DNA of 64,000 nt from Zygnema circumcarinatum (taxonomy: Eukaryota; Streptophyta; Zygnematophyceae; Zygnematales; Zygnemataceae): contig CM074815.1 of the NCBI GenBank assembly GCA_037447605.1, forward strand, positions 1,112,023 to 1,176,022, in the 5' to 3' direction. A program made the translations under genes and the position numbers. This document shows, one piece after another, positions 25,381 to 38,503 of this stretch. How positions within the stretch are numbered: the first letter of the stretch is position 1; every line of letters begins with the position of its first letter. The notes below the pieces were generated by a model that made no database searches, was not told the DNA's origin, and saw only the letters and a program-made list of their open reading frames with translations.

Positions 25381-27048
25381 GGCGGGTGGTTGGGTGGGCG
25401 GCTCTTCACAGAGGGGAGAGCGGAGGACGGAGGGAGGTAGGGAGGCAGCGAGGCGGAAGGAGGCGGGCCTTCCTCTCTCCCTCCCCCCCCCCGCGCCCTC
25501 TTATCCGCCGCCGGCCGCAAGTCTCGCGGCGCGCAGTGCCCGCGCCGTGCCACGCAACGCAGGGGAGCTCCGCCGTCGCGGGAGCCAATCAGATCGTGAC
25601 ACACGTCCCGCCAAAAGAGAAATACCGACAGCTCTGTCCGGACGTCGCCGACCACGGATCGGATCGGTTACGGTCGGTTCTGTCGAACCGTTGGGATGGG
25701 GCCGTACGGTATTGTCCGATCTGGACCGGATTTGCGGGGAGGGCGAAACGTGGCATCCCGGTTATTCAGGAGGCGCCACGTGGCGGAGGCGAAGCGGGTC
25801 GGGGGGCGGGCGAGCGCGCCGGCGGCCTCGTAACGGTACCGGGCGGGAGCTGACGCCGGGCGACTGACGACGAGGCGTCGCACGGCCTGCGATTGAGCGT
25901 GCGACTCGTGCGACGGCATGCGATGACGTGCAGCGATCGTTGGAAGCTTCCTGCGGCGTCAAACTTTTGGCGTTCAACGGAAGTTGGCGAGAAGGCGCGC
26001 ACTCTCGTTAGACGTGTTAGCGCTAGTTTTTAGGCCAAAAAAGGTGTGTATCTAGACAAAAGGGTGTGTAAGTAGCATTTTCCTACTACTACTACTGATA
26101 ATACTATTAAATATGTTAATGTGTAGTCTGTTCCAATGAGTTCATTGCAGAGTTGAGTTGCGGAGTGTGGCCCTAAACGAAGTCGCGCGCGTCGTTGTTT
26201 GCTGTGTTGGCGCGGAGGGGTGTCGTCTGCTTGCGGAGGGATGCCGTATTGGATACTTGGCCACTCTTTCGGGGCATTTTTCTGGACGCTGTTGTGGTTG
26301 ACTGGTTAGTTTCCAAGCTTGGAGACGAGTTAACCGCATTTCTCTGCATTCCTCAGTTTAACAACAACGAGTAGGCGGTCTTTGCTAGCGCCTGCTAGTC
26401 ACACCTGTTTCAGTTTGTTTGGGATCCTTGCACCTGAACTATGACTGCTTTTGTTGCAAACAAGTACGGGTGGGCTGTTGTGGTTCACGTTGCTCTGGAG
26501 GGCTTCCAGAACCCACGGAAGCACACTGGATCCGTTTATAAACCCTAGCGGCCTCGGGATTGGCTTGCAGTGGTCGCTGATGTCTTCCCTGTCAAGCATT
26601 GTAGGGAGGATAGGCCCTTCCATTTTTCTTGAGTCTAGTAACAGGGCTACAATGAAGATTCATAGAATCTCAATAGACTAGACTAGCTTTTTGTTCTTGT
26701 TTTTGTCTTTACTTCGTTTTTTTTTTCTTTTTTTTTTCAAATCCAATCTATGAATAACGTATGTTTCTCTTGATATTATTGCCACCATTGAAACGTCCAC
26801 CCAGGCATACGAAACACATTTGGAACTTTAAAACGGGATTCACAAGTCATGGCATCTGAGTTATCGAAAGACACTTCGAAAAAACGACCTCAGCGAGGCG
26901 CCACGGCAGCTCTGCAAGCCGCTCCGGCTGGGTGCCAACGGCCAAGTGGTGTGAAATTCACACAACCTGAATTGAACGGCAATTGAATTGAACACTACAT
27001 CACAGGCCACGCAAGGCCCTGCAGGCTCTCAACTCTTTAAACTCCCCC
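25381..27048. other. GH16 upstream region and SRP-receptor 3' flank
   Basis: 25381-26000 is GC-rich and probably promoter of the GH16 gene. It holds a 14-bp near-palindrome GCGCCACGTGGCGG at about 25774. From 26000 to 27048 it is AT-richer, with a T-run near 26720, and no gene is recognised. A few short ORFs (up to 76 codons) have no familiar motif. Confidence 0.45.
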
Positions 27049-30000
27049 TCACTTCAGCAGAGACTTGATGATTTGGCGGACATTCAGCTTCTTGAGATCA
27101 GTATAGGTCTGCCCGCACCCTACAAACATGACGGGTGCTCCGGATATGTACACCATGGACAGTGCCGCTCCCACCTGTATCGTCAGCAGGAAGCAGATTT
27201 CAGTCAGAATAAGTAGAGGGAAAGAATGGAGTTCATTTCAACGCCCCCCTGCTGGCTCAGCTTCTGAAGCATAAAGTGACTTTGAGTGGATCAGTTAGAG
27301 TTGGCTGACCTTATCATCAATTGTGTCAAACTTGGTGAGCAGGATGCCGTCAATAGCCTGCAGCTGCTGAGAGGTGGAGAGGTCCGCCAGTCGCTGATTG
27401 AACTTAGTCAGCTGGTCGACCGCATCGTTGCCGACAAGAGCCTCTCCCACAAAGAGGCACTGCACATTGCAAAAGCCCAACAGCTGCAGTAAGGGAACAT
27501 GCTTCACGGAAAACAAGACACAGATGCTAACAAGAATACGCAAATGCATGCCGAAGAAGTGAGCTTGGCAGTCACTGCTCAGACAGATTAGAAGCTCCTC
27601 TTACTATCTTGCAGTAGTCTTGGGAGAGTAAAGGAACTTGGGAGATATGGGCTCACCAAGTCAGGATTATTCAACGTTATGAGCTTTGACAGAGCGCGCA
27701 TGAGTGGTTCATTATCCTGCAAGTATGCAACATCCCGCGGTAAGTCAAGAGGGTAAAAAACAGGATTCCAACCGGTCCTAATGCAATCTCTTTTCTAACC
27801 GATCAACGTCTCCTCCTCTGCAACATCCTGCTTGCAACGACAACAGAAGTGAAATCCTAGACCCGCCTTCCATGCATTCCTGAATGCCATTTTGAACGTA
27901 AGTCTAAATCCGTTCTCCTACCGTTGTTTCTGTTGATTCTCTCTTTCTAATGCGTATTCCAGAAACATATCACCTTCATAGAAAACAGGGCAAGCTAACG
28001 AAGAAAACTGAGAACACACGTTTGCGACCATAGCCAGATTAGCCACTACCCGAGTAAGAAACCGTAAGACAAGAAATAATTCGAGACCAACCAGACAGCA
28101 GAGACTCAACACTCTTTTGACTCTGCAACAGTCGGCCAAATTTCAGAGTGCCATACTTCACTTTCGACAGGGCAGCCTCCTAACAAAAGATTCCCAGTAA
28201 ATCAAGTTGCAGCTTGACCGACCTGCATACGGCCGGCAGTGTCCACAAGGACAGCTTCAACGCGCTGTCGACATGCTTCCTTGATGGCATCCCTTGCAAC
28301 AACAGCAGGGTCCTTCTCATATCCGCGCTCAAACAATGGCACCTGCGGCAAAACCTACCAAAGCTTCAACTTCCACATGCATAAACAAATACCTCAGTCA
28401 TCCCTCTATGAAGTCTCCGTTCACCACATTTTACTGTGTTCGACTAGACCGTACAACGCAACCATCTGAAATATAGAACCGTAATGACATGGACGGTGCA
28501 GCTCTGCCTCATATGTGACTAGAAAAGTTGCGTATCGCAACTTGACATCAGAAATTTTCACACTACGAATGGGTGAACACATGAAAGTAGAAGGCCATGC
28601 TTGGATTGTATATGGGAACAGCTGTACGGAAGGGCATACCCCAAGGCGCTTCGAATGCGTGCGGAGCTGCTCCACTGCTCCCGCACGGAACGTGTCACAC
28701 GCTGCGAGCATCACCTTCACGTCATGCTGTAGCAGCCAATAGGCGACCTGTGCAGAAACAAGGATTTGATGTGTTCAGCAACTTGCGATAACATATTGAA
28801 CGAAAAATTTCGCGAAGTAAAATTTGCAGACAGCAACGTTCGGTTTTCCTTGCTAAGTCACAGCTAACTAAATTTCCTGCCGTTTGTACTATTGAAAGGC
28901 ATGCAGGCAGGGAAGAAATAACGCTTGCGCTTGGAGGATCAAAGTTGCATTTTGCCAGAGATAGGTTTTGGACCATTTCTCTTCCCTGACTTCCTTGCAT
29001 GCCTTGCTGCCTTTATATAGGCTCCGTTTTCAGAGGTCATGGGATCTTCCATAAAAAACCAGTTATTTTTAGCGATAGATGGTACTAAGAGTAATTCACT
29101 GTTACAAAAGCTTGCTACAGCGAACACTTGCATTCATTTACTAGTAGGATAGTCTCTCTGATAAACACAGGAAATCGGACTTCCAAGACTCGAAGGTTCA
29201 TTCTATCTGGTTCAATATCTGGTTCTGGTTTATCCCAATATTTTTTGTAAATGGATGCTGCTCTCTAGAAGTGCAGGCCATTGCCAATGCAACCCCCTGC
29301 ATTCGTTGGGTTTATACATACTAGCAATAGTTACATCCAAGTCAATCTGTGACTCAGATATAGACAGCGCTCACAGGAAGGTGCAGCGGTCTGTACCTTG
29401 GCTAAATTAGTTGACTTTCCTACTCCGTTTACACCCACGAATACAATTACATATGGACGTCCTTGCTCCTTTGCGGCATGGACATCGCGTAAAATATCCA
29501 CAGACCGTTTTGGAGTAAGAATGCGCAACAATGCCTCCTCCATAGCAACCTGATTATCACAACCCAGTTGACGATTAACATGGGTTAGAAAAGCCTTTTC
29601 GAGAATAAGGAAAGAAAAAAAAGCATCCTTTGCTGCATACGTTGAGGCCCTTAGTTCCGATCGTCCAAAAGCTGACTGGACGACATTCTACCCGACATGA
29701 ATGATATTCTTGAACAATAAACAGATTGATCCTTCTCCATGTATCAAAGAAAGACAGGGGAGCGGATTGCACCTGTACAATAGAAGAGATACGAGTGAAA
29801 GAGGCCTGCTTTCGACCTTCGAGGCTGGCCGCAACAGATTCACAGAGCTTGTTCGCGATCTCCTCAGCCTGCCAGCACAGATGAATAGATCTTCCACACC
29901 ACCTTAATCCTTAATGCACCACCCAAGAAAGTTTTTTGCAAGAACGGAATTTGCTTGAAAAACACTCCACCTAATCATTGAAAGTAGAACTTGGACATAG

Positions 30001-31399
30001 CAGACAAAAACGGTGGCAGTGTAGAACTGCTAACAAGTCCTGGCAGTTTTATGTAGAAACAGTTGAGCCGCAATTCAGCTGCCAGTCCCTAGAACTTGAC
30101 TGGAAAGCGAAACCAGCGACACAATTAACAGGCGAGATCGCTTTCCAAACCTTAACAACACCTAACCCAAGTTTCTCAGACAGTCATCTCACCACATTTT
30201 TGCTCATAAAGCGCTCTTTCAGGGCTTTCAACGCCGGCTCAACGTCCGCCTTCTCCAGTGATGCTTTGCCAGCTACGCTGTAGACAGCCCTCAAATCGGC
30301 CGACACCGGAGTCAACAAATAGAAGTACATTAACCAAAGCGATAGTTCTATATCAGTCTGCCCTAAACACAGTCAAACGATTCCGAGCTCACCTCTGAAA
30401 TACAGAAGACAGCCAACTGCTCTTCTTGGAAGCAGCTGCTGCTGCGACACCCTTCCTTGTCTCTCCTTCAGAATCGCTCATGTCATCCTCATGCTCGCTA
30501 TCCTCTTCTTCATCTTCATCCACCAAGCTCTTCATGCCTTTCTTAACATCAACGACCTCTACCACCTCCTGCTCATCTGGATCTGAAAAATCTTGCTTAG
30601 TTGACACTTTTCCATCGTTCCAAACTCGATTTTCTTTCGGTTTCTTTTTCCCGTCATCAGCCTTCTTCTTTACTTCCTCCACTTTATTAGGCTTCCCAAT
30701 CAATTTCCCTACGTCGGTTGAAGGAGCCTTCCTTCCCTTGTCTCCGCGCTTCTTCAACTTAGATACATCAAAAGCAGTTCCTCCATTCTCACTGCCATGA
30801 TTAACGCCATTACCGTTGGCTAAATGGCCGTTAGAAGGAAGTGCAGGAGATGAACTGTAACCGTCGCTGCTACTACCTCCATCGCCCCCACTCCCATCTC
30901 CCTCCCCATCTACCACAGCACTGCTCTTCTTCACTCCATTTTTGACCGGGCCGGTTCCATGTTGCCGCATTACCTGCTGCCCCTTCTTTGTATCAGAGAA
31001 GCTCGTCATCTGCTTCTTCACTTTGAGTTCGTTGGCCCGATTCTCGGCCTCGAGAAGAAGTTGCCGAAAGGTGTCATCAAACTCCCCATAAGAACACTTT
31101 TCCGGCTTGAACGCGAGCGCAAAGGAATGCTTCACAGCGCTGAGGAGCTCTTCCACGTACAGCAGCTGCAAGATCCGCTGGTACACAGCCACAAAAACGA
31201 GTCCTAGCTCGTTGTGGAAGGTCCACTTCAAGGTGTACGCCCCTGCATCCCTCCCATAGTTGAAATGCGTCTCTCCCGAGCGCTCCTGCAGCAAGCAGGT
31301 TTGGATGAGAGCGTGCACGGGGCTCCCCTTCAGCGCCGTCAGCTGAAAAGTCCACAGCACGAGCCCCCCCCGCGTAAATATGGCGAAGTGATCGATCAT
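27049..31399 (-). CDS. SRPRA: Signal recognition particle receptor subunit alpha
   Basis: Nine exons (31399-30393, 30277-30193, 29868-29773, 29549-29397, 28747-28640, 28342-28223, 27716-27657, 27459-27310, 27174-27049) join in phase to 634 aa, the usual length for SR-alpha. This GTPase docks SRP-ribosome complexes at the ER with SR-beta. Residues 1-130 form the longin-like SRX domain ([16 protein letters not shown] start). A charged, Lys/Asp/Glu/Ser-rich linker follows to about 330, then the NG domain: P-loop GVNGVGKST (435-443), the [14 protein letters not shown] insertion-box motif, DTAGRMQ (517-523), [27 protein letters not shown] (585-595) and the C-terminal [15 protein letters not shown]. 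All GTPase motifs look intact. The large first exon covers SRX and linker. No close functional neighbour is present. Confidence 0.97.
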
Positions 31400-32204
31400 G
31401 GCTGCCCTCCTGCTCCGCTTCCTCCTCCTGCTCCTGCTCCCGCTTCCGCTTAACTGCACTGCTCCCTGCTCCTCCTATCCTGCTCTAACCCTAACCCTAA
31501 CTTTCCTCCTCTTATACGAAGGGACTGCACCTGCAGCCGACCACCGCCGGCCGGCGCCGGCCGGCAACGGGCTAGCGACACATTCGTGCCGTACATTTCG
31601 TACTAGACCGGGCGTTACAATACAGTGGGGGGTCCTCGTATTTACCACCCTAAGGAGTGCGTATTTTCGCCCCGATTTTGCCGAAACCACCTTTTTGTAC
31701 GGTAACTTGTGTTAGCCGTACTATTCGTACTGTTCGTACTAACCGTACTAGCCATACTATCTGTACTATGTAGCGTAACGGAGCTGCGTTCGACGGATCC
31801 GCGTCCGTTCAATTGTACTTGACGTATGCCTCTTCCGTGTCACGGATCAACGGAATCCAGGAGCTGCCAACGGAGATTGAGAGAAGGCGGCGCCATGCGT
31901 TGGCGGCCCACGGAACAGCACACCATCCAGCAAGGCGCACTCGGGAACACCGCCTGAGGCCGCCGATTATCATTCGTTGACCTATCCGAAGGCTCCACGT
32001 AGTCAGTCAGGCCTCTCAGTGAGCAGTTGGCCAATCAGAGACTGTCACTGCTAAGACTCAAGATCTATTGTCAGTGTTAAGTAGATGGGATGTCAGTGAT
32101 GCTTTTTTGTCTTTTAGTGTCAATAGTATTTGGATTTGTCAGGTTTGTTGTCTTGTTCTTCTTCTTCTTTTCCTTCCTCTTCGCCACAAAAACAAATGTG
32201 ATGC
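31400..32204. other. SRP-receptor upstream region
   Basis: Just upstream of the start codon is a short CTAACCCTAACCCTAAC tract (about 31484-31500), similar to the plant telo-box promoter element. A 20-bp perfect palindrome of CCGG units follows at 31546-31565. From about 31618 to 31800 is an inverted copy of a dispersed repeat described separately. The remainder up to the retroelement holds no gene. Confidence 0.5.
31618..31800 (-). repeat. Dispersed repeat family, copy C (inverted)
   Basis: TACAGTGGGGGGTCCTCGTATTT..CCACCCT and GCGTATTTTCGCCCCG match, in reverse complement, the end of the repeat at 38503-38945. A CGTACT-rich degenerate tract follows. Confidence 0.55.
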
Positions 32205-32782
32205 TAAGTAAGAGAGAGAGAGAGAGAGAGTTCCATTACAGATGAGAGAGAGAGAGAAAGACTCCTTCTTGGCCGATAGCATTTAGACGCCCCATTCAAA
32301 CTCTTCCTTCAAATGGTGACAAAGATTTCGCTGAGAAGACAACTTATCAGAATGACTCCCTACCCAACCTACCGTCAGTGAGTTTCCAAAATGCCACCTT
32401 TATCTAAGCCAGACCTGCTTTCCTCACAATACTATGCCAGTTGCCACTATCCTCGTTTCTATCCCCGCCTACACTCTTCCCACGACCGATGATAACTGTA
32501 AGCCTAGCTAAGAGACTAGCCGGTGGAGAGTGACAGGAAGAGAGGTCCCCAAGGAAGGGCTCTTTACATCAAGTCCAAATTACCGTGGAACGCCTTCGTA
32601 ATCCTTACGCCTTCACAAGGCTGCATTCTCTCAATCCTGATCTCGCTCTATGTCAGCAGTGCACTCCAGTCAAAGACCAGCCCAACCTCATTAGTTTCGC
32701 AAGACGGACGCCGAGTGGCCGCATAAAGACCGCAGAACTAGCTCTCAGCTAGCCTTCCCTTAACCCCACTTCAAGCTAATGC
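32205..32782 (+). repeat. 5' LTR
   Basis: It starts in a (GA)n tract followed by GTTCCATTACAGATGAGAG and GATAGCATTTAGACG, and shares blocks such as GAGTTTCCAAAATGCCACC, CCGATGATAACT, CCCCAAGGAAGGGCTCTTT and CTTCCCTTAACCCCACTT with the 3' copy. The outer edge may lie slightly upstream, because the matching part of the 3' copy is lost in the gap. Confidence 0.8.
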
Positions 32783-32910
32783 AGCTAAAGACGCCAGCCC
32801 CAAAGGTGTATAGGACCATTCCTCTAAGACCCTCACCTCCATATTCACAATCTCATTTCCATCCGTAGCCCCCTGTGCAGTGTGCTTCTGTGGGCAAGGG
32901 CAGGACGACG

Positions 32911-34977
32911 ATGGACCCTCCAGCCTTTTCAACCAACTCGCAGAGAAGCACACGAAGTCGACCTCGAAGTTCCTCAAAGAAGATGGAAGAGATGATGACA
33001 AAACTGATAGCCTTGATTCCTGAAAAGAGTGAGGTGAGGGATACCTCTGGCATCATCACTAGCGGCTTCACCGGCAAGCAGGTAGATGCAGAGTCTTGGC
33101 TGAGACACCTTGAGGAGAAGGCAACAAGTAGCGCACTGGCGAGGACCAATGGATCAAGCCGCCTCGAGCTGGAAGGAGAGGCCGCCAATCGAAGCTGCCC
33201 CGGCAACGGTACGCGGGCGGATGTCGCTGCAACCTCGACAAGGGACACATTCGGGCAAGCTTTCGCATAACGCTGGATTTCGCATCCATCATCGCGGCAA
33301 TCGACTTCGCTACATGTAATGCTACAGCGATGAGCGGGCCGCTTGAATTCACCAGCCGCTTTGTGCGATGGCAAATAATGCATCGGTGAACTTGCCCGAC
33401 TTCTTCCGGCGCTCCAAAGGGTTCCGCAAGGCCATCGGTGCGCGATCTCCACTGATCGTGGAGTCATGGTGACAACCTTACCGCTTCCGTGCATTGCCGG
33501 GGACAGGCGCAGCCGTAATCTCGTGGCGATCAAGAGAGAGGCAACCCACATGTGCTGCAATTACATTACATGAACGCTAGCTGCATCCACGCATGTGATC
33601 ACTTACCAAAGCAGCTTCAAGACGCAGTAATCAATGGGGCTGTTTCCTCATCCCTTTACGCCACATCTACTCTAACAAGCCTTCCTTCTCCGCGCCACTG
33701 CCAGACGCCCCGACAAAATTTCGTGGTGCCTTCCGGGCCAGCCAGCACAAACTGCTTCTCCCCTTCCTTTCCCCATACTCTCATGATCCGCCCATCCTAG
33801 ACAGCCGGCGGTGAATCCTCACATACCGATGTTTCGCCTGTGATATCGGGCTCTTATTCCGACAGACGCCTCAAGAGAGAGAAGCCGCCAGGCCGACCAA
33901 GGCCAGTTTGAAGGACAGAGAGGGTGGGTTCCAGAGGGCGTCGCCTTACCAAGGCCTCAATCATAATCTCGCTGCCGCTGGCGACTACGGACTGCGACCT
34001 TCGGCCGATCACGGACATGATGCCCGTGTGTGCATGCGAGACTCGAAAGTGAGAAGGCCCAAGAAAGGGGAAAAGAGGGTACCGAAGGGAGCTCACCCGC
34101 AGAGATCACCTCTACGGATATGCTCCCGCTGCTCCCACACCACCGAGCCCGCCCTCGCCTCGGCCTCCATCTCCTTCACCCGCTTACACCATCCTGCAAC
34201 GACCGCCTATCCACCTGCACCCCATGGAGTCCCCTTCCCTGACAAACGCATTGGGTGCTGAGTCTGATCCTGCTCCCCGCTCACGCACCGCCCAAATTGC
34301 CGCAGCATTGCAACCGGCTTGGTCCAAATCCCCCATCACTTCTGATGAGGGTGCCCAAGCCTGGATCGCCGAGATTGCAATCGCCTTCGCAGTTCCCCGC
34401 CAACCGGCCGCATCCTCATTCTCATCCACCGCCATTCCTCCCGCCACGTGTCAACGGCGCCGCCTTCAGCACGGCTCCACCGTCGCCAACACCGTCCAAG
34501 AACTTCGGGCCATCCCTCCCACCACGTCATCCCTGGGATCCCCGCCTCGAGGAGGAAATTGAAGATCTCAATGAAGAGGAGCCGACAGCAGCGCAGCCAG
34601 AGCCGACGGCACCGGCGACCGAAGAGATGCACGTCAATCCACCCCATCGCCCTCGGGCAGCTCGTTTCTACCCACAAGCAGCCGATCGTCGACCACCCCC
34701 CCCGACAGACGGCCTATCCTTGATTGAACGCATGGTTCATCAACTCATGGGAGACAAGGCTAAGATCGGTATTACCTTGTCACAGTTGATGCAGCTTGTA
34801 CCAGGTGCTGCCGCCGTAGTTCGAAAGCTGGCCGACAGCGCAGAGGCCACCCTACGGCCTCCCACGATTCCTATGGCCCCTCCTCCAGACGTCCCCTCGC
34901 CGGCCGATATCCACCACATGGCTACTTCAAGCTTCACTCCAAGCCGCTTCTATCCTCCTCGCATGTGTATCTCGTGA
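32911..34977 (+). pseudogene. gag-like remnant
   Basis: A frame beginning MDPPAFSTNSQRS (32911) with KKMEEMMTKLIALIPEKSE and SWLRHLEEKA looks like the start of a gypsy gag. After stops and shifts, further Pro/Ala-rich frames continue at 34224-34562 and about 34540-34977 (SLIERMVHQLMGDKAK, QLMQLVPGAAAVVRKLADS), which look like the region before the protease. No intact nucleocapsid zinc knuckle was found. Confidence 0.45.
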
Positions 34978-36061
34978 TCCTCCTCCAGAACCCAACGCCT
35001 GCTAAATGGGCGGATCATCATTTCAATGTGGCATTTCAACGGTCATCCCAAAGAAGCCATGATCGGCCACATGAGCTATGCGCACAGCTTCGCTCCAAGC
35101 TCGTGATGAAGGCCGCAGGGGTTAAGTTGGACAAGACACTTGGAGCCGCTCTCATATGTGGGGGTTGAAGGGAGCTTACATGAAGGATTGGGCGCCGCTT
35201 CGCGGTCACGGGCCTTGGCGCAGATGGGAGCCACTGAATGCGTCATCACTACTACCAACACTATTCTATCCTCAGCCGGGCTCAGATTGGCCTATCGCGA
35301 TGGGAGCACAAATCTACTTTGCTACATGTCAATCGTGACTTATCCGGCCAAGGGATGTACCGCCCCTTTCCCATCATCCTCGAAATCCCTTACCACCTCA
35401 CTTTCCCCATGCGCCACGCCACTTGCCACAGTCTCCACTCCGAGATCACTATGTACCATTCATTTCAAGCAGCCTCTTATTCTTCTTATGGATCGCTAAT
35501 TCCCCGGATACCGATGACGCAGGATGCCCCTCCCCGCCCGAACGCCTGCAAGCGCCGACGACTTAACCGCTGCCGCCAGCGATACCGCGACCCAGCCTTT
35601 CCCCACATGAGACCATCGGGCGTGTGAGGAGTGGTTGAAATAGAGGGCGACGCGATTAGGCCCGGCATCCTCGACCCGGACAAGCATTCCTAACTACGCT
35701 TGCGTCGCTACCGAATCACCGAAGTTTTCGTGACGACATTCACTGACATCTAAGAAGACTCACTTGATCGAGCACCACATCGATACGGGATGCGCCTCCC
35801 GCGGATGACCCCTCACTCCCTACCGCTTCCGCCGTGAGACAAGAAATGATGTCGTGAACGCATTTATCAATGGTGGAACGTACGCCGGATTGATGGAACT
35901 CGGAGAAGGGCCGGGCTGCCTCGGGCCGTTTCGCCTCAAAGCCGGATGGCACACTCGCCTGCGGGGACTACCAAAATCAATGCAATAACGGCGGATCCCT
36001 ACACATCGGGCCGATGTGGACCTCATTCTCCACCGCGCTCTCATGACCGTGATTCTCGCAC

Positions 36062-36370
36062 TTGACATGTGAATCCTTTTGGCAGATCCCCCTGCGGCAG
36101 GCCGATCGCTGCAAGACAGGGCTTCGCACAGCCACGCGCTTTGTGCAGTGGACAGTGCTTCCATTCGGGCTCAAGAATTCCAGTCAGACTCACCAGCGCC
36201 TGGCCAACCAGGTGTTCGGCCCCTGTCGTGCCTTCTGCGAGCCTTACGTGGATGATGCTTCGATCCACAGCAAGGACTGGTCCTCCCACCTGCAGCACAT
36301 TGACCAAGTCCTGCAACAGCTCATCAGTGCGCGTCTGAAGATTGCACCCAAGAAGTGCAAATGGGGCCAC
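36062..36370 (+). pseudogene. Reverse transcriptase fragment
   Basis: One frame reads SFWQIPLRQADRCKTGLRT, WTVLPFGLKNS, then EPYVDDASIHS (YVDD catalytic box coded at about 36245-36256), LQHIDQVLQQL and KIAPKKCKWG. These are the ordered motifs of Ty3/gypsy reverse transcriptase. The frame breaks on both sides, so no functional enzyme is encoded. Confidence 0.85.
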
Positions 36371-36540
36371 CAGAGATCACTATCCTAACTTCTGATCAAT
36401 GTGGCCCCAAACCATCACCGATAAGATCAGTTACTGTCTCTTATGCCGATTCCACGCACTCACTCACCAAGTCTTCTGGGGCCTCACCTCATTCTATCAC
36501 GGCTCATGGGCGGCTATTCCCTTATCGCGACGCCCCCTAC

Positions 36541-36830
36541 ATGCCTCTGGAGAAGCACCTGGCCCAATACGAATGGAGCCGAGCGCAGGATTTGGCCTTC
36601 CACGCGCTCAAGAGTGCCCTCCTTCAGGCTCCTTGCCTGCATCAATTTGACCCCACCCTTCCCACCATTATTGACGCCGACTGGAGTCAGACAGGCTTTG
36701 GGGCAGTGGCCAGCCAAGCATTCTCAGATGGGGAACACCCGGTCAGTTTTGCAAGCAGGGTCTGTTCAGAAACCGAGACCAAGTATAGCCCTACTGAGGG
36801 AGAGGCCGCGTTATCCTCGGGCAATCGAAG
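36541..36830 (+). pseudogene. RNase H fragment
   Basis: In another frame HALKSALLQAPCLHQFDP is followed by TIIDADWSQTGFGAVASQ and HPVSFASR, the typical start of the gypsy RNase H with its first catalytic Asp, then YSPTEGEAA. It is frameshifted relative to the reverse transcriptase, so inactive as assembled. Confidence 0.8.
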
Positions 36831-37665
36831 TTCGCTCTTTTCGACGGCTTACCAGCCCGTTATATATATCATCCGATCACCACATGCCTCACTCTGGTCG
36901 CATTATCAGCGGCGCCCTGGCTTCACCTAAGTTTGCACGATGGGTGATGGAAGTTGGAGTGGAGTATAATGTGCTTAAGGTCACCCACCGGCCCGTAGTC
37001 AATGTAAGAATGCCGACGGCCAGCCGCAATCCTTCTGCCCTCCTCTCGGCCAATGATCCGCCGCTCGGAACCCATCATCCCTCCACCCACCCTCAACCCC
37101 TCGAGCATCTTCCCATTGAGATTTTATCAGCTGCCAAGCCCCTCGCATGATGTCCTATTCGCATGGGCCGGGACGGGATATTCCGCCACCGCCACCACCC
37201 CTCCACTGGAGGACCCCCATTTCACCTTCCACGGCCACCCCCCATGCGATCCGCTGGAAATCCTCGCGATGACGCATGGCGACGCCCGATAATGATTACC
37301 ATCTGCATCTCCCTTCAAGGCTACGCGGCGACCCGCGACGCCGCCTCTTTGTCACGGATACCGAGGCTCGCCGCCCGGCCGCTGAACTTCTCTCGCTGAT
37401 GATGACGGGACAGACTTCTTACATTCCTTCCTCGCATTCCCGCCCCATTTCTCCCTAACGAAGGCTCGAAATCCCCGGACGCCGCCTACCTATGCCTGCT
37501 AACCTCGCAGTGCTTCCACCTCGGGATGTAAGAAGATGGCGCTCGCCAGTGTGAGCTGCCGGCCGCTGGGCCTCCGCCTCCATGGCGCGTGGAGCCGCTA
37601 CATTGAAACCCTCGCACCGCCGCTAACGCTACAGCGCCCCTAAGCCCCCAACGCCAACCCTCGAG

Positions 37666-37916
37666 ATGGGTGAGATCCCAATACGCGGCGTCGCCGAAGA
37701 TTGGAACATTGACACCTTTTCTATCCCCCAGCTCGGCACCCCCTCTGGCTACATTCGAGTCTTCCTAGCCGTGGACAGATACACCAAGTGGGTAGAGGTT
37801 CACGCTACAGAATCTAAGCATTCCGTCCACTCTGCCCGCCTCCTGACGGCCATCATTCACCGCCACTCTCTACCCTACTCTGTCCACTCTGACAATGGCA
37901 CCGAATACAAGGGGGC
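37666..37916 (+). pseudogene. Integrase core fragment, cut by gap
   Basis: WNIDTFSIPQLGTPSGYIRV, FLAVDRYTKWVEV and YSVHSDNGTEYKG match the gypsy integrase core, with the first two catalytic Asp positions visible. The frame runs into the N gap, so the catalytic Glu and the C-terminal domain are missing from the assembly. Confidence 0.85.
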
Positions 37917-37926
37917 NNNNNNNNNN
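37917..37926. other. Assembly gap (10 N)
   Basis: Ten N between the integrase core and the 3' LTR. The true missing length is unknown; normally the rest of integrase, the polypurine tract and the LTR start would be here. Confidence 0.99.
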
Positions 37927-38503
37927 TAAGTAAGAGAGAGAGAGAGAGAGAGAGTTCCATGCCATAGATAGAGAGAGAGAGAGAAAGACTCTTCTTGCTG
38001 ATAGCATTTAGACGTCCCATTCAGCCCAGCTAGACAAAGATTTCAGTGAGAAGACAACTTCATTGTAATGACATTCCCCAGCCAACCGCTGGCTGGGGTG
38101 AGTTTCCAAAATGCCACCTTTATCTAAGTTGTGACCTGTTTTCCCTTTGCTGTCACTATGCCAAGCCACTATCCTGTTCTATCCTGCCTTACACTCTTCC
38201 CAATGACCGATGATAACTAGAAGCCTAGCTAAGAGACTAGCCGAGGAGAGGACAGGGGAAGAGAGTCCCCAAGGAAGGGCTCTTTGCGCATCAAGTCCAG
38301 CCGCCGGTGGGAACGTCTTCAGAATCCCTACGTCTTCCGCTGCGCGTACCTCTGAATCCCCCGGATCCTGGCTCTATGCTGCAGGCAGACCCACAGCACC
38401 AGCCCAACCCTTCATTAGTTTCAGCACGGACGCGCGAGTGGCCGTACAGCACCTGCAACTAGCTCACCAGTCTTCCCTTAACCCCACTTATCTTGTGCTA
38501 CAA
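37927..38503 (+). repeat. 3' LTR
   Basis: It begins TAAGTAAGAGAG immediately after the gap and follows the 5' LTR block by block to CTTCCCTTAACCCCACTT, ending near GCTACA at about 38502. Its left edge is lost in the gap. Confidence 0.8.

Noticed and set aside
31484-31500. Interstitial telomere
   Set aside because: Only about two and a half CCCTAA units; too short, better read as a telo-box-like motif.
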